In this document: in pieces, positions 16,016 to 24,700 of the stretch
Position numbering within the stretch: the stretch's first letter is position 1
How the letters are laid out: every line of letters begins with the position of its first letter
Assembly (NCBI RefSeq): GCF_002250655.1
Contig: NZ_NOZR01000013.1
Span: 62,001 to 126,000 of the forward strand
From: Mycolicibacterium sphagni
Lineage (GTDB): Bacteria; Actinomycetota; Actinomycetes; Mycobacteriales; Mycobacteriaceae
Direction of reading: 5' to 3'
DNA: 64,000 nt
Translations under genes and position numbers: made by a program
The notes under the pieces: model-generated
Told to the model about the DNA's origin: nothing
Databases searched by the model: none
Seen by the model: only the letters and a program-made list of their open reading frames with translations

Positions 16016-18286
16016 TCAAATATGTTGAGGGCCAAATGAACTCAATGATGCGGCGGCGGTGGGCTCGATGTGCAGCACCCTTGCACTGGCAATGTCATAG
16101 AACAAGCCGACGACCTTTAGCCGGCCCTCCTCGTACAGTTCGCGCACCAGCGGGTGTCGCACCAGAGTGTCCACCTGGACTGCAACGCTGACCATGCTGA
16201 GCTGGTCCACGGTGTTGAATCCCTGATCTCCAGCCGATATCGCGATTGGATGACGGCCTTCGTCGAAGGCGTCCAATGCGGGCCTGGCGTGCGTGAGCCA
16301 GGACCGCAGATATTCCTCGCCCGGTCTGTGCTGCGCCGCGACGCCTTGCTCGCGCAAGGCGGCATGCATTGCGCCGCAGGCGGAATGGCCGCACACCACG
16401 ATCGAGGAAACCCGCAGCCTGCCGACCGCGTACGCGATCGCCGCTTCCACGGAATGGTCGAGCTGGTCGGCGGGCACCAGATTGCCGACGTTGCGCACCG
16501 TGAAGAGGTCGCCGGGCCCGCTGCTGGTGATGGCGTTGGGCACTATCCGGGCGTCGGTGCAGGTGATGAACAGCGTCTCGGCCTGATGGGAGTGCGCCAA
16601 TTTCGCCATGTGCGGGCGTATCTGGGGTGCAGTCCTGCGGTGATAGACCTCGAGACCGTCGAGAACCGCTTGCGGCGGGGTGTCGCGCCGCTCGTGGCCG
16701 TTCTTGGTATGCGGGTCCTGCCACGAACTCCACGGCACCACGCCGAGCCGTTTGTCGGTCAGACCGAACGCGCGTTGCGGCGGCCCGGCGAGCGCGCTAC
16801 TGAGTTCGACGGAGCCGACTTCCTGCACGAGCACGCTGCCGCCGGAGGCCTCGTGTTGCCGTTGCCAGTCTTCGATGACCTGGTGTGCGGCGTGGTCGAT
16901 GAAATCCACCGACATCTCCAACGTGACGCGGACACCGGACGGCACGGACGCCAGCGACTTGTGCAGTTGAGGCAGGGACAAGAACGTGCATGATCCTTCG
17001 ACCGCGACGTGCCAGTCGTCGTTGTCGGCATGCTCGGCGGGTTGGGCGTGGATCCTGGCGCGTGCCACCCGCCATACCGTCAGCGCGATCGCCAGCGCCA
17101 GTCCGAGCAGGACGCCTTCGAGCAGGTTGAGGAAGACGACACCGGTGATCGTCACCAGGTAGACCGCGATGTCGCCGGTGCGCCGCGCAGTCTTGATATG
17201 GGTGAGCTTGACCAGCTGGATACCTATCACGATGAGCAGCCCGGCCAGCGCCGCGGTCGGGATCTGCTGGGCCAGGCCGGCGAACGGCAGAGCGAACACC
17301 AGCACCCACAGGCCGTGCAGGATCGACGATGCGCGGGTCTTGGCGCCGGCCGTCACGTTCGCCGAACTGCGCACGATCACACCCGTGATCGGCAGCCCGC
17401 CGACTGCGCCCGACACCACATTGGCTGCGCCCTGGCCCACCAGTTCACGGTTCAGGTTCGACCGTGGACCGTCCTGCATACGATCCACGGCGACGGCCGT
17501 GAGGAGGCTTTCCACGCTGGCGATGAGCGCGACGGTGATGACGCCCGTCGCGAACGCCCCCCAATTCCCTTGGGGCAAGCCAGGTGGCGCCAGGGCGTCG
17601 AGCAGGGACCCGTTGAGCTGGATGCGGGGCACATCCAAGGCGAAGAGCGCCGATACTGCGCTGGCGACGACGATGGCGACCAGCGGGCCGGGCACTTTGC
17701 GAATCCGTGCGGGCACCCAGCGCCATGCCACCAGGATTCCGATGACCAGCAGGCCGACGGCGAGCCCCGCGTGATCCGCAGCGACCAACTGGCCGGGCAG
17801 TTCGGTGATGTTGCGCCAGGCCGAACTCTCGGAGCTGCCACCCAGCAGCACGTGGACCTGTTGCAGCGCGATCGTCACACCGATGCCGGCCAGCATGGCG
17901 TGCACCACCATCGGCGAGATTGCCAGTGCCGCCCGGCCGACCCGGCTCACCCCGAGCAGTACTTGCAGCAGGCCGGCGCAGACGGTGATGGCGCAGGTCA
18001 CCGCCCAGCCGAACTCGGCGATCAGCCCAGCGACGATGACAGTCAGCCCGGCCGCCGGTCCACTGACCTGCAGTGGTGACCCGCCCAGGGCGCCGGCTAC
18101 CACGCCGCCGACGATGGCCGCGATCAGCCCGGCCAGCACCGGCGCGTCGGAGGCGATGGCGATCCCCAGCGAAAGGGGCAACGCCACCAGGAAGACCACC
18201 AATGAGGCGGGCAGATCATTGCGCAGGAACGTGGACACCCTGCCCGGGTCTTCGGTACCCGTAGTCGGTTCGGTTGAGGGCTGCAA
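16016..18286 (-). CDS. SulP-family transporter fused to STAS and beta-carbonic anhydrase
   Basis: 756 residues, similar in architecture and length to M. tuberculosis Rv3273. Residues about 20-400 form the SulP transport domain (LPASLVVFLVALPLSLGIAIAS, AGLTVIVAGLIAEFG), 420-500 a STAS domain, and 520-756 a beta-carbonic anhydrase. Zinc ligands are in CTDARIVP (Cys about 575, with the Asp/Arg dyad) and CGHSACGAMHAAL (His and Cys about 632-636). The expected role is bicarbonate transport coupled to CO2 hydration; sulfate transport is an alternative from the SulP name. It is divergent from a two-component system with direct-repeat motifs in between. Confidence 0.9.
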   Translation of the reverse strand: MQPSTEPTTGTEDPGRVSTFLRNDLPASLVVFLVALPLSLGIAIASDAPVLAGLIAAIVGGVVAGALGGSPLQVSGPAAGLTVIVAGLIAEFGWAVTCAITVCAGLLQVLLGVSRVGRAALAISPMVVHAMLAGIGVTIALQQVHVLLGGSSESSAWRNITELPGQLVAADHAGLAVGLLVIGILVAWRWVPARIRKVPGPLVAIVVASAVSALFALDVPRIQLNGSLLDALAPPGLPQGNWGAFATGVITVALIASVESLLTAVAVDRMQDGPRSNLNRELVGQGAANVVSGAVGGLPITGVIVRSSANVTAGAKTRASSILHGLWVLVFALPFAGLAQQIPTAALAGLLIVIGIQLVKLTHIKTARRTGDIAVYLVTITGVVFLNLLEGVLLGLALAIALTVWRVARARIHAQPAEHADNDDWHVAVEGSCTFLSLPQLHKSLASVPSGVRVTLEMSVDFIDHAAHQVIEDWQRQHEASGGSVLVQEVGSVELSSALAGPPQRAFGLTDKRLGVVPWSSWQDPHTKNGHERRDTPPQAVLDGLEVYHRRTAPQIRPHMAKLAHSHQAETLFITCTDARIVPNAITSSGPGDLFTVRNVGNLVPADQLDHSVEAAIAYAVGRLRVSSIVVCGHSACGAMHAALREQGVAAQHRPGEEYLRSWLTHARPALDAFDEGRHPIAISAGDQGFNTVDQLSMVSVAVQVDTLVRHPLVRELYEEGRLKVVGLFYDIASARVLHIEPTAAASLSSFGPQHI

Positions 18287-18409
18287 GGCCAGACTCCTGT
18301 CTTCGTAAGCGAGATCGTTTCGGTGACAGCCGATTCACGCATCGCGCCGTCAATGCGGCACGAATTCACTAGCGCGACAGTAGGTGTGGCTTCGAAGGTT
18401 GTTCAAGGA

Positions 18410-18429
18410 ATCCATATCGGATCCATATC
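18410..18429. promoter_or_regulatory. Direct-repeat response-regulator site 1
   Basis: Two identical 9-mers ATCCATATC (18410-18418 and 18421-18429), 11 bp start to start. Tandem half-sites at one helical turn are the standard target of OmpR/PhoP-type regulators. It lies 124 nt from the SulP-carbonic anhydrase start in the divergent intergenic region. Confidence 0.55.
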
Positions 18430-18550
18430 TGCATCCGCTGAAACGGACTGTCAGCGTGACCAAACTGTGTTCCGAATAACAGGTCACCACGGAAAACTAT
18501 GGCGGCGAAGGCAATACGGCAGTGCGTGTGGTGGTTGGGTGACCGGCCAA

Positions 18551-18567
18551 GATATGAAACAGATATG
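18551..18567. promoter_or_regulatory. Direct-repeat response-regulator site 2
   Basis: GATATG at 18551-18556 and again at 18562-18567, 11 bp start to start. It is the reverse complement of the CATATC-N5-CATATC core in site 1. It lies 41 nt before the response-regulator start, a position suited to autoregulation. Confidence 0.55.
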
Positions 18568-18608
18568 GGCTCCATGACAGATTCCTGTGTTTTCTACAGA
18601 ATCGAAGT

Positions 18609-19388
18609 ATGGCTCTACCGGTAGCACCCACTTCATCCCGTCCACATCAGCCGCGTCAGGCGATTCTCGGCCAGCTGCCCCGCATCTCACGGATTGACGG
18701 ATCGCCGATCCGTGTTCTGCTCGTCGACGACGAGCCGGCGTTGACCAATCTGGTCAAGATGGCACTGCACTACGAGGGCTGGGACGTGGAGACGGCAGGC
18801 GATGGGCGCGACGCTTTGGCGAAGTTTCAAGACTTCGAGCCAGACCTCCTGGTCCTGGACATCATGCTGCCCGATATCGACGGCCTGCAGATTCTGAAGA
18901 TGACCAGAGAGTCGGAGGGTTACACACCGACGCTGTTCCTGACCGCGCGCGATTCGGTGATGGACCGGGTCACGGGTCTTACAGCAGGCGGCGACGACTA
19001 CTTGACCAAACCGTTCAGCCTGGAGGAGCTGGTGGCCCGGTTGCGTGGCCTGTTGCGCCGGGCCAAGGCCACCATGGCGCCCGAGGACGAGGTGCTCAAG
19101 GTGGGCGATCTGGTGCTTGACGGCGCGAGCCGCGATGTCCGCCGGGCCGGTGAACGGATCTCGCTGACTACGACGGAGTTCGAGTTGCTGCGCTTTATGA
19201 TGCGCAACCCGCGGCGCGCCGTCACTCGCGCGGAGATCCTGGACCGGGTCTGGAACTACGGTTTCGGCGGACGGTCCAGCATCGTCGATCTCTACATCTC
19301 TTACCTGCGCCGAAAGATCGACGCCAACCGCGAGCCGATGATCCACACCGTGCGAGGGGTCGGCTACATGCTGCGGCCGCATCAGTGA
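18609..19388 (+). CDS. OmpR/PhoB-family response regulator (TrcR-like)
   Basis: 259 residues. A polar extension of about 34 residues precedes the receiver domain: acidic pair Asp40-Asp41 in VLLVDDEP, phosphoacceptor Asp84 in VLDIMLPDIDG, and the conserved Thr and Lys in LTARD and TKPFSLEEL. The C-terminal winged helix (from about residue 158) has SRDVRRAGERISLTTTEFELLRFM and DLYISYLRRKID. Length resembles M. tuberculosis TrcR, but assignment among TrcR, TcrX and similar regulators is not certain. It overlaps the kinase by 4 nt and faces the SulP-carbonic anhydrase gene. Confidence 0.9.
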   Translation: MALPVAPTSSRPHQPRQAILGQLPRISRIDGSPIRVLLVDDEPALTNLVKMALHYEGWDVETAGDGRDALAKFQDFEPDLLVLDIMLPDIDGLQILKMTRESEGYTPTLFLTARDSVMDRVTGLTAGGDDYLTKPFSLEELVARLRGLLRRAKATMAPEDEVLKVGDLVLDGASRDVRRAGERISLTTTEFELLRFMMRNPRRAVTRAEILDRVWNYGFGGRSSIVDLYISYLRRKIDANREPMIHTVRGVGYMLRPHQ

Positions 19389-20929
19389 TTTCCATGTGGC
19401 GGTGCCGAAGGCCGCGCTCGCTGCGCCGCCGGCTGGTGCTGTGGGTGTCGGCGATCGTCAGCGTAGCTCTGGTGGGGGTCGGCGCGGTGGCGGTAATGAG
19501 CCTGCGAGACGAAGCGGCCAGCCTGGCCAACAGCCAGGTATCCAATTCCTTGGCGGCGTTCAGTTACTCCTATGCCAAGGCCAAGCGCCATCAGATGGAC
19601 CCGCCGGCTTCGGATGATGCCTCGCACGACGGTTTGGTCGACTTCCCGGGTCAGGCCCCGGGCACTGTCATCGCGATGTTGCACGACGGTGTCGCCGTTT
19701 ACGGCACGGTGTTCACCGACGGCGAACCCGTGCCGGCATCAGCCGCGGTCCTGCGTTCACTGGAGAGCATCGACTGGCGCTACGGTGACCCACAGACCGT
19801 GGGACTGCCCGGGCTGGGTTCGCACCGGGTCGGCCACAGCGACTTTGCCGGCGGCGAACGGCTGATCTCGGCGGTGTCCCTCGACCAAGCGAACAAGACC
19901 GTCGGCGGCAAGGTGCTGACCATCGCGGGCCTGGTGGTCCTGACGATCCTCGTCGCCGCGCTGGGCACCGTCGTCGTGGTCAACTATGCACTGCGACCGC
20001 TACGCCGGGTCGCGGCTGTCGCCGGCCAGGTGGCCGCGATGCCGCTGGACAGCACGGACTATCGCATCAGCACTCGGGTAGGCCCTGACGACACCGATCC
20101 CGGAAGTGAGATTGGGGTCGTCGGCCATACGCTGAACCGACTGCTGGCCAACGTGGACGCGGCGCTCAACGAGATCGCCGGAGCCGACCGGCGGACCCGG
20201 CAATTCCTCACCGACGCGAGCCACGAGCTGCGCACTCCGCTGGCCGCGATCCTGGGTTATGCCGAACTGACCCGTCAGGACAGCGAAATCCTGCCGCCCA
20301 CCACCGAATACGCGCTGGCGCGCATCGAAGCCGAGTCCCGGCGGATGACGTCATTGGTGGCCGACCTGCTGCTGCTTTCGCGCCTCGACGAGGGGCTTGA
20401 CCTCGAGCTTGAGGAACTCGACCTGTGCGACGTCGTTGCCGATGCCGTCAATGACGTGTCGGTCACCGCGCCGGATCATCGTTTCGTCACCGAGTTGCCG
20501 GACCACGCAGTGTGGGTGCGGGGCGATCGTGCCCGGCTCCATCAGCTGCTGGGCAACCTGCTGAGCAACGCACGAGTGCACACCCCGGCCGGCGTGACGG
20601 TTACGACGTCACTGTCGACCTGCGTCGACGGCACCGGCACAGCGGTCGAGCTGGTGGTGGGCGATGACGGGCCCGGGATCCCCGACGACATCATGCCCAA
20701 TCTGTTTGGCCGGTTCGTGCGAGCCGATAAGTCGCGTTCGCGTGAACTGGGCTGCAGTGGCCTCGGGCTGGCGATCGTTCTGTCGATCGTGGAGGCGCAT
20801 AGCGGTACGGTCTGCGCCGAATCTCGCCCCGGCAGAACAGTATTCACCGTGCAGTTACCCGCGGTGCCGGCGACGACGTCCGGTCAGCTCGGCGAAAATT
20901 GGCCGTCCGTGGTGGGGTCCATGTCATAG
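19385..20929 (+). CDS. Sensor histidine kinase (TrcS-like)
   Basis: 514 residues. Transmembrane helix at about 18-39, an extracytoplasmic sensor domain of about 130 residues, second helix about 178-203, HAMP (ALRPLRRVAAVAGQVAAMPL), HisKA with His280 in DASHELRTPLAAILGY, then HATPase with the N box NLLSNARVH, G1 DDGPGIP and G2 GLGLAI. The GTG start overlaps the regulator stop. It would phosphorylate the adjacent regulator; the stimulus is unknown, but the divergent SulP-carbonic anhydrase suggests a CO2/bicarbonate or pH link (inference). Its 3' end overlaps the convergent gene by 46 nt. Confidence 0.9.
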   Translation: MISMWRCRRPRSLRRRLVLWVSAIVSVALVGVGAVAVMSLRDEAASLANSQVSNSLAAFSYSYAKAKRHQMDPPASDDASHDGLVDFPGQAPGTVIAMLHDGVAVYGTVFTDGEPVPASAAVLRSLESIDWRYGDPQTVGLPGLGSHRVGHSDFAGGERLISAVSLDQANKTVGGKVLTIAGLVVLTILVAALGTVVVVNYALRPLRRVAAVAGQVAAMPLDSTDYRISTRVGPDDTDPGSEIGVVGHTLNRLLANVDAALNEIAGADRRTRQFLTDASHELRTPLAAILGYAELTRQDSEILPPTTEYALARIEAESRRMTSLVADLLLLSRLDEGLDLELEELDLCDVVADAVNDVSVTAPDHRFVTELPDHAVWVRGDRARLHQLLGNLLSNARVHTPAGVTVTTSLSTCVDGTGTAVELVVGDDGPGIPDDIMPNLFGRFVRADKSRSRELGCSGLGLAIVLSIVEAHSGTVCAESRPGRTVFTVQLPAVPATTSGQLGENWPSVVGSMS

Positions 20930-21207
20930 ACCCGTGCGTGCAGCACGGTGCGATTGCGCAGCGCCGCCCGCACCGCCCGGTGCAGGCCGTCTTCGAGGTA
21001 GACGACCCCGCGCCACCTGACCGCATGCGGAAACAGGTCGCCGTAAAAGGTGGAGTCCTCGGACAGCAGACGGTCCAACGCGAGCACCGTAGTCGTGGTG
21101 ACCAACTCGTCGAGGCGGATCTGCCGAGGGGGGATCTGCGACCAGTCTCGGTAGGTCAGGCCATGCTCGGGATACGGCTTGCCCTCCCGAACGCCCTTGA
21201 AGATCAT
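20884..21207 (-). CDS. Conserved mycobacterial protein, Rv2375-like
   Basis: 107 residues. No signal or membrane segment. It is rich in charged residues, with a central YLEDGLHRAVRAALRNRTVLHARV helix-strand unit and LDRLLSEDSTFYGDLF. It sits next to hrcA on the opposite strand, as Rv2375 does in M. tuberculosis. The DGxHR segment is reminiscent of ParB/Srx-like folds, but no catalytic assignment is justified. Its 3' end overlaps the kinase gene on the other strand by 46 nt. Confidence 0.75.
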   Translation of the reverse strand: MIFKGVREGKPYPEHGLTYRDWSQIPPRQIRLDELVTTTTVLALDRLLSEDSTFYGDLFPHAVRWRGVVYLEDGLHRAVRAALRNRTVLHARVYDMDPTTDGQFSPS

Positions 21208-21362
21208 CGGGTCGTTGCCTTGCGCGCAGCCCCCCGACCCCGCATCACCATTTGAGCAAGGCTAGTCGCTGGTGGCCGGAACGCCAGCGGAGGGCGCACC
21301 TGGGTCCATGGCGCGCGGTGGCACTCGACGCGCGTGGGTGCTAATTGTGCTGATGCTGCCCG

Positions 21363-21368
21363 TAAAAT
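21363..21368 (+). promoter_or_regulatory. -10 element upstream of hrcA
   Basis: TAAAAT, a near-consensus -10, 24 nt before the hrcA ATG. The Shine-Dalgarno GGAGGTGG (21380-21387) lies between it and the start, so a short leader is expected. I saw no CIRCE palindrome here. Confidence 0.5.
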
Positions 21369-21392
21369 AAAGGCAACGTGGAGGTGGACCAG

Positions 21393-22430
21393 ATGGGAAG
21401 TGCCGACGACCGTCGCTTTGAGGTGCTTCGTGCGATCGTGGCCGACTTCGTCGCGACCAAGGAGCCGATCGGCTCCAAGGCGCTCGTCGACCGCCACAAC
21501 CTCGGCGTATCCAGTGCCACGGTCCGCAATGACATGGCCGTGCTGGAAGCCGAGGGCTACATCACCCAGCCCCACACCAGCTCGGGTCGAGTGCCCACCG
21601 AGAAGGGCTACCGGGAGTTCGTCAACCGCATCGACGATGTCAAACCCCTGTCGTCGGCGGAACGCCGCGCGATCCTCCAGTTCCTGGAATCAGGGGTCGA
21701 CCTCGACGACGTGTTACGCCGTGCGGTGAAATTGCTGGCCCAACTGACCCGACAGGTCGCGATCGTCCAATACCCGACGCTGTCCACCTCGACGGTGCGC
21801 CACCTGGAGATCGTCGCGATCACGCCTGCGCGGCTGCTGATGGTCGTCATCACCGACTCGGGCCGTGTCGACCAGCGCATCGTCGAGCTGGGCGACACCA
21901 TCGACGATCAGCAGCTGTCCCAGCTCCGCGAACTGCTTGGGCAGGCGCTGGAGGGCAAGCGGCTGGCAGCGGCCTCGGCCGCAGTCGCCGACCTGGCAGC
22001 CCGGCTCGACGGCTCCGGCGGGCTGGGCGACGCCGTCGGTCGCTCGGCGACGGTGTTGCTGGAATCGCTGGTCGAACACAACGAGGAACGGCTGTTGATG
22101 GGCGGCACCGCCAACTTGACCCGCAACACCGCCGACTTCGGCGGGTCGCTGCGGTCGATCCTCGAAGCACTTGAGGAACAGGTCGTCGTGCTTCGGCTGC
22201 TGGCCGCCCAGCAGGAAGCGGGTAAGGTCACGGTGCGCATCGGCCATGAGACCGAGGCCGAGCAGATGGTCGGGACATCGGTGGTGGCCACGACGTACGG
22301 AAGCTCGGGCACCGTCTACGGCGGCATGGGTGTCTTGGGGCCCACCAGAATGGACTATCCGGGAACTATTGCCAACGTCGCGGCGGTTGCGATGTACATC
22401 GGCGATGTTCTAGGACACCGAGCCGGATAA
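21393..22430 (+). CDS. hrcA: Heat-inducible transcription repressor HrcA
   Basis: 345 residues from ATG 21393, 5 nt after GGAGGTGG. The upstream GTG at 21378 lacks such a site and would add five residues absent from the M. tuberculosis protein. N-terminal winged helix ([39 protein letters not shown]), a central GAF-like domain, and the C-terminal block [18 protein letters not shown] typical of HrcA. It represses groE-type chaperone genes at CIRCE operators. It is followed 26 nt later by dnaJ2, the usual mycobacterial pair. Confidence 0.95.
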   Translation: MGSADDRRFEVLRAIVADFVATKEPIGSKALVDRHNLGVSSATVRNDMAVLEAEGYITQPHTSSGRVPTEKGYREFVNRIDDVKPLSSAERRAILQFLESGVDLDDVLRRAVKLLAQLTRQVAIVQYPTLSTSTVRHLEIVAITPARLLMVVITDSGRVDQRIVELGDTIDDQQLSQLRELLGQALEGKRLAAASAAVADLAARLDGSGGLGDAVGRSATVLLESLVEHNEERLLMGGTANLTRNTADFGGSLRSILEALEEQVVVLRLLAAQQEAGKVTVRIGHETEAEQMVGTSVVATTYGSSGTVYGGMGVLGPTRMDYPGTIANVAAVAMYIGDVLGHRAG

Positions 22431-22456
22431 CCGGCAGGGACTTCGAAAGGTCAAGC

Positions 22457-23596
22457 GTGGCACGGGACTACTACGGCTTGCTCGGGGTGAGCAAGGGCGC
22501 CAGTGATCAGGAGATCAAGCGCGCCTACCGAAAGCTGGCCCGCGAGTTGCATCCGGACGTCAACCCCGACGAGGCTGCCCAGCACCAGTTCAAGGAGATC
22601 AGCGCCGCCTACGAGGTGCTCTCGGACCCGGAGAAGCGCCGCATCGTCGACCTCGGCGGTGATCCGCTGGAGAACGCCGCCTCGGCTGGCGGGTTCAGTG
22701 GCTTTGGTGGTCTGGGTGACGTGTTCGAGGCCTTCTTCGGCGGCGGCGGCGCATCGCGCGGCCCGATCGGCCGAGTGCGCGCGGGCTCCGATTCGCTGCT
22801 GCGGATGCGGTTGGACCTGACCGAGTGTGCGACGGGTGTGACAAAGCAGGTAACCGTCGACACCGCCGTCCTGTGCGACGTGTGCCAGGGCAAGGGAACT
22901 CATGGTGATTCCAGCCCGGTCAGCTGCGACACCTGCGGGGGACGCGGCGAGGTGCAGACGGTGCAGCGCTCCCTGCTCGGGCAGGTCATGACGGCCCGCC
23001 CCTGTCCGACGTGCCGCGGAGTCGGCGAGGTCATCCCCGACCCGTGTCACCGCTGCGGCGGCGACGGCCGGGTGCGTGCCCGTCGCGACATCAGCGTGAA
23101 GATCCCGGCCGGTGTCGGCGACGGCATGCGGGTCCGGCTGGCCGCCCAGGGTGAGGTCGGCCCGGGCGGCGGTCCGGCGGGCGACCTCTACGTCGAGGTT
23201 CACGAGCAGCAGCACGACATCTTCATCCGCGACGGCGACGACCTGCACTGCACGGTTTCGGTGCCGATGGTCGACGCCGCGCTGGGCACTTCGGTCACCG
23301 TCGAGGGCATCCTCGACGGACTGACCGAGATCACCATCTCGCCCGGCACCCAGCCCGGCTCGGTGACCACGCTGCGCGGGCAGGGCATGCCGCACTTGCG
23401 CTCCGGTGTCCGCGGCGACCTGCACGCCCACATCGAGGTGACCGTGCCCGGCAAGCTCGACGCCCGCGCCAGAGAGCTTCTCGGCGAATTCAAGACACGC
23501 AGCCACGCCGAACCCGAGGTCAAGTCCACGCATGCCGGCACCGCCAATACCGGCGGGCTGTTCAACCGCCTGCGCGATACCTTCAGCGGCCGCTGA
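22457..23596 (+). CDS. dnaJ2: Chaperone protein DnaJ2
   Basis: 379 residues. J domain with His32-Pro33-Asp34 (LHPDVNP), a short Gly/Phe region ([21 protein letters not shown]), and four CxxCxGxG zinc repeats between about 140 and 205 ([32 protein letters not shown]). The two C-terminal substrate-binding barrels follow. It stimulates the DnaK ATPase. GTG start at 22457 after GAAAGG. It lies between hrcA and rsmE in a conserved cluster. Confidence 0.95.
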   Translation: MARDYYGLLGVSKGASDQEIKRAYRKLARELHPDVNPDEAAQHQFKEISAAYEVLSDPEKRRIVDLGGDPLENAASAGGFSGFGGLGDVFEAFFGGGGASRGPIGRVRAGSDSLLRMRLDLTECATGVTKQVTVDTAVLCDVCQGKGTHGDSSPVSCDTCGGRGEVQTVQRSLLGQVMTARPCPTCRGVGEVIPDPCHRCGGDGRVRARRDISVKIPAGVGDGMRVRLAAQGEVGPGGGPAGDLYVEVHEQQHDIFIRDGDDLHCTVSVPMVDAALGTSVTVEGILDGLTEITISPGTQPGSVTTLRGQGMPHLRSGVRGDLHAHIEVTVPGKLDARARELLGEFKTRSHAEPEVKSTHAGTANTGGLFNRLRDTFSGR

Positions 23597-23600
23597 GGCG

Positions 23601-24350
23601 TTGGCCGACACCCTGTTCTACGCCGACGCCATCCCGGCGGTCGGACAGCGTGCCGTGGTCGAGGGCGACGAAGGCTTCCACGCCGCCACAGTGCGGCGTA
23701 TCCGTGCGGGTGAGGTGCTGGTGCTCTCCGACGGCGCGGGCACACAAGCCCGCTGTGAGGTCGAGGACACCAGCAAGCGCGGGTTCTCAGCCCGGGTGCT
23801 GCAGTCCTGGACCACGCCTCCCGTCAGCCCGACAGTGACTGTCGCACAGGGTATTCCGAAATCGGAGCGTTCGGAGCTGGCAGTCGAACTGGCCACCGAG
23901 GCCGGCGCCGACGACTTCATCGCCTGGCAGGCCGACCGTTGTGTCGCGCGCTGGGATGGGGAGCGCGCCGAGAAGGGCCTGCGTCGCTGGCGTGCGGTGG
24001 CACGCTCGGCCGCGCGGCAGTCGCGGCGCGCCTACATCCCGGGTATCGGCGGCCCGGTAACCACCACTGCGTTGGTGGCGCAGGTCGCCGACCGGGTCGG
24101 TGCCGGTGGCCTGGTGCTCGCGTTGCACGAATCCGCCGATCGCCCGTTGGCTGAACTCCCGGTGGCGCATGCGAATTCGATCCTGCTGATCGTTGGACCC
24201 GAAGGCGGGATCAGCGACGGCGAGCTCGACGCGCTGGCGTCCGCCGGCGCCACCGCGGTCCGGCTGGGTCCGACGGTGTTGCGCACTACGACCGCCGCCG
24301 CCGTGGCGTTAGGGGCGTTGGGTGTTCTGACGCCGCGCTGGTCGTCTTAG
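23601..24350 (+). CDS. rsmE: 16S rRNA (uracil-1498-N3)-methyltransferase RsmE
   Basis: 249 residues if started at the TTG at 23601, 4 nt after the dnaJ2 stop; the start is the least certain part. SPOUT-class fold with the N-terminal PUA-like part [20 protein letters not shown] and [20 protein letters not shown]. The C-terminal knot is [40 protein letters not shown], where GPEGG and LGPxVLRxxTA bind S-adenosylmethionine. It methylates U1498 of 16S rRNA. Third gene of the hrcA-dnaJ2-rsmE run. Confidence 0.9.
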   Translation: MADTLFYADAIPAVGQRAVVEGDEGFHAATVRRIRAGEVLVLSDGAGTQARCEVEDTSKRGFSARVLQSWTTPPVSPTVTVAQGIPKSERSELAVELATEAGADDFIAWQADRCVARWDGERAEKGLRRWRAVARSAARQSRRAYIPGIGGPVTTTALVAQVADRVGAGGLVLALHESADRPLAELPVAHANSILLIVGPEGGISDGELDALASAGATAVRLGPTVLRTTTAAAVALGALGVLTPRWSS

Positions 24351-24368
24351 GATCGGGCCGGGCCGCCA

Positions 24369-24618
24369 ACCGCGCCGCTGGCTCGCCTGGAGGTGTTCGC
24401 GGTGGTCAACGCGCTGCTCGACCGCTATTCGGTGACCTGCAAACGGCGACTAGCTTGCTGTGTGGGGCCACCAGAAATTCCTCCGGACGGTCACCGGGCA
24501 CACCTGGGAGTCGGAGTTCGCGCACATCATCACGCTGCGCGACGGCAAGTGGTTGCACTTCCGGGACTTCATGAACTCGGCGCTGACCCATGATGCGTTC
24601 ACCCGGGGTGGGGAGTAA
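24369..24618 (+). pseudogene. Decayed SnoaL/NTF2-like domain gene
   Basis: Bases 24460-24618 encode, in one frame, a typical C-terminal half of a SnoaL/NTF2-like protein: TGHTWESEFAHIITLRDGKWLHFRDFMNSA then a stop. Upstream bases encode coding-like sequence (PLARLEVFAVVNALLDRYS) in another frame, with no start or N-terminal half. This looks like the remnant of a gene of about 130 codons hit by deletion and frameshift. The segment is in the rsmE-phoH1 gap, where no gene is expected. Assignment rests on pattern recognition only. Confidence 0.55.
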
Positions 24619-24700
24619 CTGCTGGGAGGTATCCCGCCGGGGCGGTAAACTGGGGTCTCGGATCTGACCGGAAACCCAGGAAGCAGGCATCGAAGACCAC

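Larger units (their letters stand above)
18287..18608. other. Divergent intergenic region with regulatory repeats, no gene
   Basis: 322 nt between the SulP-carbonic anhydrase start and the response-regulator start. It is richer in A/T than the flanks. The only clear structures are the two oppositely oriented direct-repeat sites annotated separately; no ORF on either strand looks real. Confidence 0.7.

Noticed and set aside
16006-16024. CATAT-N9-ATATG structure resembling the CATATC motif of the two-component sites
   Set aside because: It lacks the 11-bp direct-repeat spacing of the two intergenic sites and lies at the 3' end of the SulP gene, so chance is likely.
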